DNA of 36,794 nt from Clostridiales bacterium (GTDB lineage: Bacteria > Bacillota > Clostridia > Oscillospirales > Acutalibacteraceae), in assembly GCA_019416395.1 (NCBI GenBank), contig DXXH01000015.1, forward strand, positions 1-36,794. Direction: 5' to 3'. The notes beneath the pieces were generated by a model. It saw only the letters and a program-made list of their open reading frames with translations. It was not told the origin of the DNA and ran no database searches. The translations under genes and the position numbers were made by a program. Positions 23,062-31,153 of this stretch are shown here, piece after piece. The first letter of the stretch is position 1; every line of letters begins with the position of its first letter.

Positions 23062-23609
23062 CAAAAGTCCCCCTTTTTCAAAATCGTTCCCAGTTTCTCC
23101 CGGCCACGCTTGAGACGGCTTTTTACGGTGGATTCGTTCATGTTTAGCTCCGCCGCAATCCGGCGCACCCCTTGACGCCAGAAATAGTGCCGCAGGAAGA
23201 TTTCACGGTCGGTGGGTTCCAGACTCAGGACGGCTTCCCGCACCAGCTGTGCCTCTTCCCGGCGTTCCCAAAACCGGGTGGGTGGTTCTTCCGTGCCGGA
23301 GAGGATTTCCTCTTCCAAGGGAAGTTCCAAACGCAAACTGCGCAGGTGCTTCAAGGCTCTGTTCCGGGCCACAACCCCCAGCCAGAGCTTCAAATCGCTG
23401 TCTTCCCGGAGCAAAGCCGCCGATCGCCAAAGGGCCACAAACACGTCGGAAGTCAGCTCTTCCAAATCTTCCCGGGTGCCCAGGCTGCCCAGGATTTTTC
23501 GGATTACCCCTGCCACATAAGGGCTATAGCGGTTGATGGCGGTTTCCAGCCCTTTTGGTTCCTGGGCTTGCAAGGCAGCCAGCAGCTTTTTGTCCATCTC
23601 CTTTTTCAA
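23061..23609 (-). CDS. ECF-type RNA polymerase sigma factor
   Basis: 182 residues with sigma-70 region 2 (about 25-95; LEELTSDVFVALWRSA and LKLWLGVVARNRALKHLR) and region 4 (about 125-178; LEPTDREIFLRHYFWRQGVRRIAAELNMNEST...RLKRGREKL). It redirects RNA polymerase to a small regulon, probably including its own promoter. The start is TTG at 23609: AAAGGAGGGG lies about 8 bases upstream, whereas the in-frame ATG at 23597 would sit directly against AAAGGAG. It is followed with a 1-base overlap by its likely anti-sigma factor. Signal unknown. Confidence 0.9.
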   Translation of the reverse strand: MKKEMDKKLLAALQAQEPKGLETAINRYSPYVAGVIRKILGSLGTREDLEELTSDVFVALWRSAALLREDSDLKLWLGVVARNRALKHLRSLRLELPLEEEILSGTEEPPTRFWERREEAQLVREAVLSLEPTDREIFLRHYFWRQGVRRIAAELNMNESTVKSRLKRGREKLGTILKKGDF

Positions 23610-23670
23610 ATCGGTTCCCCTCCTTTGTCCCTCCGCCTATATGAATCCTTAAAAGAAAGGTTTGGTTGCA

Positions 23671-23699
23671 AAAAAGGCGGCCGAGCGGCCGCCTTTTTC
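23671..23699 (-). terminator. Intrinsic terminator of the DUF1846 gene
   Basis: GGCGGCC-GAGC-GGCCGCC hairpin (23676-23693) with T-runs on both strands. On the minus strand it lies about 20 bases after the stop at 23715 and insulates the sigma operon from read-through. Confidence 0.85.
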
Positions 23700-23714
23700 A
23701 AGTTAGCGTTGGAA

Positions 23715-25205
23715 TTATTTGTGGTACAGCTTTTTGGACTGGTATTGGGGCTCGCATGTCAGATTCACACCCAGACGCCGGAAGATGTCCTCGTCCACAT
23801 GGGAGAGAATTACCGTGGAATGGGCCTCGCACCCACGGAGTTTTTTCAGCTGAGCCATGGCCAGCTCCGCTGTGGGATTGGTGGCAGCGCAAATGGACAG
23901 GGCAACCAGGATCTCGTCGGTATGCAGCCGTGGGTTGACGCTGCCCAAATGATTGGTTTTCAGCTTTTGAATGGGCTCGATGATGATGGGAGAAATCAGG
24001 TGGATATCCTTTTGAATGCCGCCCAGAGCCTTTAAAGCGTTGAGCAGCGCCGCGGCGGAAGCTCCCAGCAAGGGGGACGTTTTCCCGGTGACGATCTGAC
24101 CGTCCGGCAGTTGAATGGCAGCGGCAGGCAGGCCGGTTTCCTCAGCCCGGCGGAGAGCTGGGGCAATAACCGGGCGGTCCTGAGGGGAAATGCCGGCTTT
24201 ATTCATCAGCAGTTCCACCTTGTAAACTTCTTCGCCGGCAGGCGCGCCTTCCTGACGCTGGTCGCACAGCGCGTTATAATACCGGCGGATAATCTCCTGA
24301 CAGGCGGCATCGCGACAAACCTCGTCGTCCACAATGCAGTTGCCCGCCATATTCACCCCCATATCCGTAGGGGATTTGTAGGGGGATTCCCCAGCGATCT
24401 TTTCCAGCATGGCGTTGAGCACCGGGAACACTTCCACATCCCGGTTGTAGTTGACAGCGGTTTCCCCGTAGGCTTCCAGGTGGAAGGGGTCGATCATATT
24501 CACATCGTTTAAATCGGCGGTAGCCGCTTCATAGGCCAGGTTGACCGGGTGGTTCAGGGGCAGGTTCCAGATGGGGAACGTCTCGAATTTGGCGTATCCC
24601 GCTTTCACGCCACGCTTGTATTCGTGGTAGAGCTGGCTCAGGCAGGTGGCCATTTTGCCGCTGCCCGGTCCGGGAGCGGTGATCACCACCAGGGAACGGC
24701 TTGTCTCCACATAATCGTTTTTGCCGAAGCCCTCGTCACTGACAATAAAGGGAATGTTGGAAGGGTAGCCGGGAATGGTGTAGTGGCGAAACACTTTCAC
24801 CCCCAGGGATTCCAACCGTTTTTGGAAAGCTTCTGCGGCAGGTTGGGCGGAAAATTGGGTGAGCACCACGCTGCCTACATACAGGCCAATCCCCCGGAAT
24901 GCGTCGATCAGACGAAGCACGTCCACATCGTAGGTGATGCCCAAATCTCCCCGGACCTTATTTTTCTCAATATCCGAGGCGTTGATGACAATGACGATTT
25001 CTGCCTGGTCTTTCAGCTGAGACAACATGGTTACCTTGCTGTCCGGCTGAAAGCCGGGAAGCACACGGGAAGCGTGGTAGTCGTCGAAGAGCTTCCCGCC
25101 AAACTCTAAATAAAGCTTTCCGCCAAACAGTTGGATCCGTTCCCGGATCTTCTCCGATTGTGTGCGCAGATATTGTTCGTTGTCAAAACCGATTTTGTTC
25201 CCCAT
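23715..25205 (-). CDS. DUF1846 domain-containing protein
   Basis: 496 residues, full length for the DUF1846 family. Recognisable segments: KIGFDNEQYLRTQSEKIRERI at the N-terminus, FGGKLYLEFGGKLFDDYHASRVLPGF (about 25-52), APGPGSGKMATCLSQLYHE (a P-loop-like GPGSGK at about 181-186), NHPVNLAYEAATADL, and DEILVALSICAATNP near the C-terminus. Function is not established; the P-loop-like motif hints at nucleotide use. Of two adjacent ATGs, 25205 is preferred because GAGGG is then 7 bases upstream; 25211 would leave no spacing. Single gene with its own promoter and terminator. Confidence 0.88.
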   Translation of the reverse strand: MGNKIGFDNEQYLRTQSEKIRERIQLFGGKLYLEFGGKLFDDYHASRVLPGFQPDSKVTMLSQLKDQAEIVIVINASDIEKNKVRGDLGITYDVDVLRLIDAFRGIGLYVGSVVLTQFSAQPAAEAFQKRLESLGVKVFRHYTIPGYPSNIPFIVSDEGFGKNDYVETSRSLVVITAPGPGSGKMATCLSQLYHEYKRGVKAGYAKFETFPIWNLPLNHPVNLAYEAATADLNDVNMIDPFHLEAYGETAVNYNRDVEVFPVLNAMLEKIAGESPYKSPTDMGVNMAGNCIVDDEVCRDAACQEIIRRYYNALCDQRQEGAPAGEEVYKVELLMNKAGISPQDRPVIAPALRRAEETGLPAAAIQLPDGQIVTGKTSPLLGASAAALLNALKALGGIQKDIHLISPIIIEPIQKLKTNHLGSVNPRLHTDEILVALSICAATNPTAELAMAQLKKLRGCEAHSTVILSHVDEDIFRRLGVNLTCEPQYQSKKLYHK

Positions 25206-25268
25206 TCCCATTCCCTCGCTAAATTTATGATCTCAAGAAAAACAGACGCGTTGCCCGCGCCTTCACTT

Positions 25269-25297
25269 ATTATACCAGATCCCTAACACGACCACAA
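25269..25297 (-). promoter_or_regulatory. Promoter of the DUF1846 gene
   Basis: Minus strand TTGTGG (25297-25292), 17-base spacer ending in TGG, TATAAT (25274-25269), so it also has an extended -10. Confidence 0.65.
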
Positions 25298-25427
25298 GAC
25301 AGGGTAGGAGAGAAATAGGGCGTCCGAAAAGGGGTGCTTGGGAAAAAAATTCACAAAACCAGATGCAATCTGAAAGAAGGTGTGATAAAATGTACGTACC
25401 AATTTATAAATTGCGGAGGTACTTCCG

Positions 25428-27032
25428 ATGATGAAACAAGAGGAAATCAAAGAGGCGGTCCGCCAGGGCCAGGGAGTGTTGGGCATCGAGCTGGGTTCCA
25501 CCCGGATTAAAGCGGTGCTGATCGGCCCGGACCACACCCCCATCGCGTCCGGCGCCTGGGATTGGGAAAACCGTTTGGAGAACGGGGTGTGGACATATCC
25601 CATGGAAGAAGCTTGGATGGGAATCCAAAACGCCTATGCCCAAATGGCTCAGGAAGTGGAGAAAACCTATGGCCAACCTTTGCGGAAGCTGGGGGCTTTG
25701 GGGTTTTCCGCCATGATGCACGGATACCTGCCTTTTGACAAGGAAGGCAACCAGGTGTGCGAATTCCGCACTTGGCGGAATACCATTACCGAGAAAGAAG
25801 CGGCGGAGCTGACGGATCTTTTCGGCTTCAATATTCCCCAGCGGTGGAGTGTGGCCCATCTGTACCGGGCAATTCGCCTGGGAGAAGCCCATGTGGGGCA
25901 CATCGCCTACCTGACCACGCTGGCCGGATATATTCATTGGAAGCTGACCGGGAAAAAGGTGTTGGGAATCGGCGACGCCGCCGGCATGTTCCCCATCGAC
26001 AGCAGCACAGCCGGGTTTGACCGGTCGATGGCGGCAAAGTTCGATAAGCTGGTAGAAGGAGCGCATCTGCCCTGGAAGCTTTTGGAGATCCTTCCCCAGG
26101 TGGTTCCCGCTGGGGAAGACGCCGGTTGCCTGACTGAGGAAGGGGCGAAACTGCTGGACCCCACCGGCACTCTGGAACCGGGTGCGCCCCTGTGCCCGCC
26201 GGAAGGGGACGCCGGAACCGGCATGGCGGCGACAAACAGTGTCCGGGTCCGGACGGGCAATGTGTCCGCGGGAACGTCCGTGTTTTCCATGGTAGTGCTG
26301 GAGAAGCCCTTGTCCCGGGTGTATCCGGAAATCGATCTGGTGACCACCCCGGACGGTTTGCCGGTTGCCATGGTTCATTGCAACACCTGCACCTCGGACC
26401 TGGACGCCTGGGTGAAGATGTTTGGCCAGCTTCTGGAAGCCGCCGGAACGAAAATGAGCAAATCGAATCTATACGACTTATTGTACCACCAGGCGTTGCT
26501 GGGGGACCCGGATTGCGGTGGGCTGGTGAGTTATAACTGTTATTCCGGGGAGCCGGTTACCGGTTTGGAAGAGGGACGTCCCTTGCTGATGCGCCAACCG
26601 GAGAATAAGCTGAGCCTGGGGAATTTTATGCGGGCTCAGCTGTACGCTGCCATGGCCACGCTGCAAATCGGCATGGATCTGCTCCTTGGTAAGGAACAAG
26701 TCCAGGTGGAAAAGCTGTACGGCCATGGGGGCCTGTTCAAAACAAAAGGCGTAGGCCAGCGTCTGATGGCAGGTGCGCTGGGGGTGCCGGTGGCCGTGAT
26801 GGAAACCGCCGGGGAAGGCGGTCCTTGGGGCATGGCCCTGCTGGCGGCCTACAGGAAGAACCGGCAAACCGGGGAAAACCTGGCAGATTACTTGGAACAC
26901 AAAGTGTTTTCGGGCGCCTCTGGAGACTGCGTGGATCCTCTTCCGGAAGACCAGCACGGGTTCCAAAGGTATATCCAGCGCTACAAGGCAGGACTTGTGG
27001 TGGAAAAAGCCGCCGGGGAAGCGCTGCGGTAA
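25428..27032 (+). CDS. FGGY-family carbohydrate kinase
   Basis: 534 residues of the FGGY sugar kinase fold: LGIELGSTRIKAVLIG (18-33) for ATP phosphate binding, FSAMMHGYLPFD (93-104), the catalytic-base region EGDAGTGMAATN with Asp261, NVSAGTSVFS (278-287) and YGHGGLFKTKG in the C-terminal ATP domain. It phosphorylates a sugar or polyol in the cytoplasm. Length and motifs are closest to L-ribulokinase/xylulokinase-like members, but no isomerase, epimerase or sugar transporter gene is adjacent, so the substrate is open. GGAGG at 25415-25419 sets the ATG at 25428 (25431 also possible). The upstream gap of about 130 bases has only a weak TAAAAT box near 25386. Confidence 0.88.
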   Translation: MMKQEEIKEAVRQGQGVLGIELGSTRIKAVLIGPDHTPIASGAWDWENRLENGVWTYPMEEAWMGIQNAYAQMAQEVEKTYGQPLRKLGALGFSAMMHGYLPFDKEGNQVCEFRTWRNTITEKEAAELTDLFGFNIPQRWSVAHLYRAIRLGEAHVGHIAYLTTLAGYIHWKLTGKKVLGIGDAAGMFPIDSSTAGFDRSMAAKFDKLVEGAHLPWKLLEILPQVVPAGEDAGCLTEEGAKLLDPTGTLEPGAPLCPPEGDAGTGMAATNSVRVRTGNVSAGTSVFSMVVLEKPLSRVYPEIDLVTTPDGLPVAMVHCNTCTSDLDAWVKMFGQLLEAAGTKMSKSNLYDLLYHQALLGDPDCGGLVSYNCYSGEPVTGLEEGRPLLMRQPENKLSLGNFMRAQLYAAMATLQIGMDLLLGKEQVQVEKLYGHGGLFKTKGVGQRLMAGALGVPVAVMETAGEGGPWGMALLAAYRKNRQTGENLADYLEHKVFSGASGDCVDPLPEDQHGFQRYIQRYKAGLVVEKAAGEALR

Positions 27033-27079
27033 GATTTGGAAACGGATTGCGGGACGTATTTGAACATCACAAAGGTGGA

Positions 27080-27107
27080 AAGGCTCTCTTTTTGGGGAGC
27101 CTTTTTT
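27080..27107 (+). terminator. Intrinsic terminator of the FGGY kinase gene
   Basis: AAGGCTC (27080-27086) pairs with GAGCCTT (27097-27103), followed by a T-run ending at 27107. It lies just before the next promoter. Confidence 0.8.
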
Positions 27108-27108
27108 C

Positions 27109-27137
27109 TTGCGGACAGCCTGGGTTTGGGGTATAAT
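27109..27137 (+). promoter_or_regulatory. Promoter of the DUF4317 gene
   Basis: TTGCGG (27109-27114), 17-base spacer, TATAAT (27132-27137). Transcription would start about 28 bases before the ATG at 27172. Confidence 0.7.
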
Positions 27138-27171
27138 GAAAGCCATTGTTCGCGAAAAGGAGGATTTTCCT

Positions 27172-28329
27172 ATGAATGAGAAGGAAGTGGCGGAGCTGCG
27201 GCGGCGATTCCGGCCGGAAAAGAGCAGCGTCACCCATGTACGGGGCTGCTATGTCAGCGACCAGGGAGAAATCGTCTCCCAGTTTGACCAATCCTTAGCC
27301 CTGATGCCCCAGGAGGAGGGGGAAAATCTCCTCTCCCTGCTGCGGCGGACGCTGTCCGGTGGATTGGGGCGCAACTTGATCAACCTGTCTTTTTCCACGG
27401 CTCAGGTGGTGGACAGTCCGGAACATAAACTGCTGATGACGCTGCGGGATTCAGAGCTGCGGGACGAAGAAGCGGTTGGGGCATTTTTCCAGCAGGTGGC
27501 GGAAAGCTTCCGGCTAGAGACCGGGTATTTGATTTTGCTGGCCTACGATTCCTATGACGTACCCTACCGGGCCAAGGATGGCGGCAGTCTGGAAGATGCT
27601 TCCGAAACGGTGTATTCCTATATTCTGTGCAGCCTGTGTCCGGTCAAGCAGACAAAGCCGGTGCTGAGCTATCATATTCCGGAAAACATGTTCCGCAACC
27701 GGGACGTGGATTGGCTTGTGTCCCCCCCAGAAGCCGGATTTTTGTTCCCGGCGTTTGACGACCGTTGCGCCAATCTGTATGAAACCCTGTACTACACCAA
27801 GAATACCGCCGAAAGCCATCAGGAGCTGGTGGATGTGCTGTTCCGCCGGGAATTGCCCCCGCCGGCGGATACCCAGAAGGAAACGTTCCAGGCCCTGTTG
27901 GCGGATACCCTGGAAGGGGATTGCAACATGGAAGTGATGCAGTCGGTGCAGGGGCATTTGGTGAACATGATGGAAGAGCACAAGGAGAACAAAGACCCCG
28001 AGCCTCTGGTGCTGTCCAAAGGAGCGCTGGAGATGGTCCTTTCTGCCAGCGGGGTGGAGGAAGAACACCGGGAAGCCTTTGCCCAGCGGTTTGAGGAAGA
28101 ATTCGGGACGGACGCCCGGCTTTGCCCCCAGAATCTGGTGGATAAAAAGCAGTTTGAAGTCCGTACCCCGGACGTGACTATTCGGGTGAATCCGGAGCGC
28201 AGCGATCTGGTGGAAACCAGGATCATCGACGGGGCGGGGTACATTTTGATCCGTGCCGAAGGCGGTGTGGAAGTCAATGGTGTCCCCATCTGTTTGACCT
28301 CTCCGGAACAAGAGGAAGCCCAGGACTGA
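27172..28329 (+). CDS. DUF4317 domain-containing protein
   Basis: 385 residues matching the DUF4317 family of Clostridia: MNEKEVAELRRRFRP at the start, ITHVRGCYV-type segment (SSVTHVRGCYVSDQGE), then ILCSLCPVKQTKP (about 151-163), FLFPAFDDRCANLYETLYYTKN (about 192-213), and a C-terminal half with VRTPDVTIRVNPERSDLVETRIIDG. No catalytic motif, signal peptide or membrane helix is visible; the protein is acidic and probably cytoplasmic. Function unknown. ATG at 27172 is set by AAAAGGAGG at 27155-27163; longer open frame upstream crosses the promoter. Monocistronic; a small GGCGT/ACGCC hairpin follows without a good T-run. Confidence 0.88.
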   Translation: MNEKEVAELRRRFRPEKSSVTHVRGCYVSDQGEIVSQFDQSLALMPQEEGENLLSLLRRTLSGGLGRNLINLSFSTAQVVDSPEHKLLMTLRDSELRDEEAVGAFFQQVAESFRLETGYLILLAYDSYDVPYRAKDGGSLEDASETVYSYILCSLCPVKQTKPVLSYHIPENMFRNRDVDWLVSPPEAGFLFPAFDDRCANLYETLYYTKNTAESHQELVDVLFRRELPPPADTQKETFQALLADTLEGDCNMEVMQSVQGHLVNMMEEHKENKDPEPLVLSKGALEMVLSASGVEEEHREAFAQRFEEEFGTDARLCPQNLVDKKQFEVRTPDVTIRVNPERSDLVETRIIDGAGYILIRAEGGVEVNGVPICLTSPEQEEAQD

Positions 28330-28369
28330 GACAGGCAAATTTTCGGCGTCAAACGCCAAAATCTTCGGC

Positions 28370-28398
28370 TTGACAACAGCACTGTTTCCCGATATACT
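28370..28398 (+). promoter_or_regulatory. Sigma-A promoter of the polyamine cluster
   Basis: TTGACA (28370-28375), 17-base spacer, TATACT (28393-28398). The predicted transcript starts near 28405, about 425 bases ahead of speD. Confidence 0.75.
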
Positions 28399-28404
28399 TA
28401 ATCT

Positions 28405-28829
28405 GTCATGGGAGAACAGTTTTCTGAAAATCCATGCAAATATTTTCTCTAAGACCACCCAGGGTTGGGTTAAGGCCATACGGACAGCCGGGTCGATTGC
28501 CGATGGACGGGGATTTGGAATTTGTTTTTTGAAAACAGATTTCCTTCGTCCTTATTGATTGAGTTAAAAGCTCAATTTTATAAGTTGGTCACTTTATAAC
28601 CGGCGCATGTGCTGCGCATCAACTTGTAAAAGGTCAATAAGCGTGGTAAAAGTGAGTATTTGCACTGGAAACCAGAAAGATGCCTTGCCCGTTCCCCGGA
28701 TTGGGAAATAAGGGGACGCGGGGTTTGTTCCCGGGCGCTTTTGGAACACACGAAGAGCCTTACAAGCGGTGCGCTTTGAGCGTACCGCTTTTTTTATAGT
28801 TTACTTCATTTTGTGAAGGGGTATGGGGC
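28405..28829 (+). promoter_or_regulatory. Long structured leader of the polyamine cluster ending in an intrinsic terminator
   Basis: About 425 nt with no convincing gene. Visible structures: GGACG...CGTCC enclosing GGAA/TTTCC and TGTTTT/AAAACA pairings (about 28505-28550), ATTGAG/CTCAAT (about 28557-28575) followed by TTTTAT, AAGTTG/CAACTT enclosing GCGCA/TGCGC (about 28582-28627), and the terminator AGCGGT-x-CGC / GCG-x-ACCGCT with T-run (28765-28795). The terminator only 35 bases before speD suggests premature termination control of polyamine synthesis. I do not recognise a SAM or other known riboswitch. Confidence 0.45.
28765..28795 (+). terminator. Intrinsic terminator immediately upstream of speD
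   Basis: Stem AGCGGT (28765-28770) and CGC (28772-28774) with GCG (28780-28782) and ACCGCT (28784-28789), loop TTTGA, then seven T. Confidence 0.8.
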
Positions 28830-29588
28830 ATGGGAGAAAAACTGAAACTTTACGGATTTAACAATTTGACAAAGGCGCTGAGCTTTAACATTTACGATGT
28901 GTGTTACGCCAAGACTTCCCGGGAGCAACGGGATTACATCGCCTATATCGACGAGCAGTACAATTCGGAGCGGCTGACCAATATCCTCACCACCCTGACG
29001 GAGAAAATCGGGGCCAAGGTGCTGAATATCGCCCGGCAGGATTACGATCCCCAGGGGGCGTCGGTGACCATACTCATCGCTGAGGGGTCCATGGTGCCGG
29101 TGGGGGAGACCCAGCTGGCCCACCTGGATAAAAGCCACGTGACGGTGCATACCTATCCCGAATATCACCCGGAAACCTGTCTGGCTACGTTCCGGGTGGA
29201 TATCGACGTGGCTACCTGCGGGGAGATCACCCCCTTGTCCACCTTGGATTATTTGATCGGCTCTTTTGACTCGGATATCATTGTCATGGATTACCGGGTG
29301 CGGGGCTTCACCCGGGACCTGGACGGCAAAAAGCTGTTTTTGGACCATGAGGTGGCGTCCATACAGAATTATATTGACCCGGAAACACTGCGCCGGTACG
29401 ACGCGGTGGATATCAATGTGTACGAGGCCAACCTGTTCCACACCAAGATGATGGTGAAGGACATTGACCTGCAAAATTATCTGTTCAATACCGACGTGTA
29501 TGAGCTTCCCCCCCGGGTGCGGCTGGAGATCATGCAAAACCTGCGCCGGGAAATGATCGAGATTTTCAGCGGCCGGAATATTTATTGA
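28830..29588 (+). CDS. speD: S-adenosylmethionine decarboxylase proenzyme
   Basis: 252 residues, closely similar to the long E. coli-type SpeD (KLKLYGFNNLTKALSF at the start, NIARQDYDPQGASVTILI in the middle, DYRVRGFTRDL and VNVYEANLFHTKM towards the end). The proenzyme cleaves itself before Ser102 in HLDKSHVTVHTYPE, turning the serine into the pyruvoyl cofactor. The product, decarboxylated SAM, is the aminopropyl donor used by SpeE encoded three genes downstream in the order here. ATG at 28830 has GAAGGGG at 28815-28821. It lies behind the terminator-containing leader, so its expression may be attenuated. Confidence 0.97.
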   Translation: MGEKLKLYGFNNLTKALSFNIYDVCYAKTSREQRDYIAYIDEQYNSERLTNILTTLTEKIGAKVLNIARQDYDPQGASVTILIAEGSMVPVGETQLAHLDKSHVTVHTYPEYHPETCLATFRVDIDVATCGEITPLSTLDYLIGSFDSDIIVMDYRVRGFTRDLDGKKLFLDHEVASIQNYIDPETLRRYDAVDINVYEANLFHTKMMVKDIDLQNYLFNTDVYELPPRVRLEIMQNLRREMIEIFSGRNIY

Positions 29589-29598
29589 CAGCATTGAC

Positions 29599-29665
29599 GG
29601 CGGCGCCCCAGGACCCAAAACAGCCAGTGAGAACGATGGACAGGGTCCTCTGGGGAAAAGCCGCC
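29599..29665 (+). other. Long intercistronic hairpin between speD and the decarboxylase gene
   Basis: GGCGGC, CCCCA and GGACCC (29599-29616) pair with GGGTCC, TGGGG and GCCGCC (29643-29665), leaving a 26-base loop. No real T-run follows (CTTTGC), so it looks more like an mRNA-processing or stability element than a full terminator. Confidence 0.55.
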
Positions 29666-29694
29666 TTTGCGTGCCTTGAAAGGAGAAGGTCTGA

Positions 29695-31149
29695 ATGCTT
29701 TCACAGGAGCGGGCGCCTATTTACGAGGCGCTGCGGGAATTTGAGCGCCGGCGGGTAGTGCCCTTCGACGTGCCGGGACATAAGCGGGGAAGGGGAAACC
29801 CAGAGCTGGCGGCTCTTTTGGGAGAACAGTGTGTGCGCATGGACGTCAATTCCATGAAGCCTTTGGATAACCTCTGCCACCCGGTTTCCGTGATCCGGGA
29901 AGCGGAGCAGCTGGCGGCGGAAGCCTTTGGGGCGGCCAACGCCTTTTTGATGGTGGGGGGCACCACCTCGGCCGTGCAGGCCATGATTCTTTCCGTGGCC
30001 AAGCGGGGGGAGAAAATCATTCTGCCCCGGAATGTCCACCGCAGTGTTATGGGCGCTATGGTGCTGTGCGGAGCGGTGCCTGTCTATGTGGACCCGGCCT
30101 GCGACGACCGGTTGGGGATTCCCCTGGGTATGCGCCGGGAAGACGTGGAACGGGCCATAAAGGCTCACCCCAATGCCAAAGCGGTTTTGGTGAACAACCC
30201 TACCTATTACGGAATTTGTTCCGATTTGAAGGCCATCGCCCAGATGGCCCACGACCATGGCATGCTCTGCCTGGCCGACGAGGCCCATGGCACCCATTTC
30301 TATTTCAGCGACCAACTGCCCATGTCCGCCATGGCGGCGGGAGCGGATATGGCGGCGGTTTCCATGCACAAGTCGGGCGGCAGCCTGACACAAAGTTCTC
30401 TGCTTCTCACAGGCCCCGCCATGCAGGAAGGCCATGTGCGGCAGATCATCAACCTGACCCAGACCACCAGTGGGTCTTATCTTTTGCTTTCCAGCCTGGA
30501 TATCTCCCGGCGGAACCTGGCCCTGCGGGGCAAGGAAGCCTTTGCCCAGGTGGTGCGCCTGGCAGATTACGCCCGGGAAGAGATCAACCAAATCGGCGGG
30601 TATTACGCCTTTTCCCAGGAGATCATCAATGGGGACAGCGTGTTCGATTTCGACCGGACTAAGCTTTCCGTCAACACCTTGAACGTGGGCTTGGCCGGTA
30701 TCGAGGTTTATGACCTGCTGCGGGACGAATACGATATCCAGATCGAGTTCGGCGATCTGGGCAACTTTCTGGCGTACCTGTCCATTGGGGACAGGCCCCG
30801 GGAAATCGAACGGCTTGTCAGCGCTTTGTCCGAGGTGCGGAGACGGTTTGGCAAGACCGACGCCGCTGGATTGATGCGGCAGGAATACATTGAGCCGGAA
30901 GTGGTGCTTTCTCCCCAGGACGCCTTTTATGCGGAAAAAACCTCGCTGCCTTTGGAAGAATCCGCCGGGCATGTGTGCAGTGAGTTTGTCATGTGCTATC
31001 CCCCTGGGATTCCCATTCTGGCCCCCGGGGAGCGGATCACGGAAAAAATTGTGGAATACATTCGGTACGCCAAGGAAAAGGGTTGCAGCATGACCGGACC
31101 GGAAGATCCGGATATCCGGCGGCTGAACGTGTTGAAGGGAGTGTATTAA
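29695..31149 (+). CDS. speA: Orn/Lys/Arg decarboxylase, probable biosynthetic arginine decarboxylase
   Basis: 484 residues, PLP fold-type I, of the short B. subtilis SpeA/YaaO type without the N-terminal wing domain of E. coli inducible enzymes. Motifs: DVPGHKRGRGNP (25-36), FLMVGGTTSAVQAM (84-97), LADEAHGTHF (193-202, Asp195 for the PLP nitrogen) and the PLP lysine Lys226 in SMHKSGGSLTQ. Arginine is the likely substrate because an agmatinase gene follows, giving arginine to agmatine to putrescine; lysine cannot be excluded from sequence. ATG at 29695 has AAAGGAG at 29679-29685. Confidence 0.9.
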   Translation: MLSQERAPIYEALREFERRRVVPFDVPGHKRGRGNPELAALLGEQCVRMDVNSMKPLDNLCHPVSVIREAEQLAAEAFGAANAFLMVGGTTSAVQAMILSVAKRGEKIILPRNVHRSVMGAMVLCGAVPVYVDPACDDRLGIPLGMRREDVERAIKAHPNAKAVLVNNPTYYGICSDLKAIAQMAHDHGMLCLADEAHGTHFYFSDQLPMSAMAAGADMAAVSMHKSGGSLTQSSLLLTGPAMQEGHVRQIINLTQTTSGSYLLLSSLDISRRNLALRGKEAFAQVVRLADYAREEINQIGGYYAFSQEIINGDSVFDFDRTKLSVNTLNVGLAGIEVYDLLRDEYDIQIEFGDLGNFLAYLSIGDRPREIERLVSALSEVRRRFGKTDAAGLMRQEYIEPEVVLSPQDAFYAEKTSLPLEESAGHVCSEFVMCYPPGIPILAPGERITEKIVEYIRYAKEKGCSMTGPEDPDIRRLNVLKGVY

Positions 31150-31153
31150 AGCA

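Noticed and set aside
28370..28558. 62-codon open frame in the speD leader
   Set aside because: It starts within the promoter, has no ribosome binding site and overlaps hairpins; a regulatory peptide was considered but nothing supports it.
28405..28795. RNase P RNA or tmRNA gene between DUF4317 and speD
   Set aside because: The length would fit, but the conserved cores of either RNA (and the tmRNA CCA-type end) are absent.
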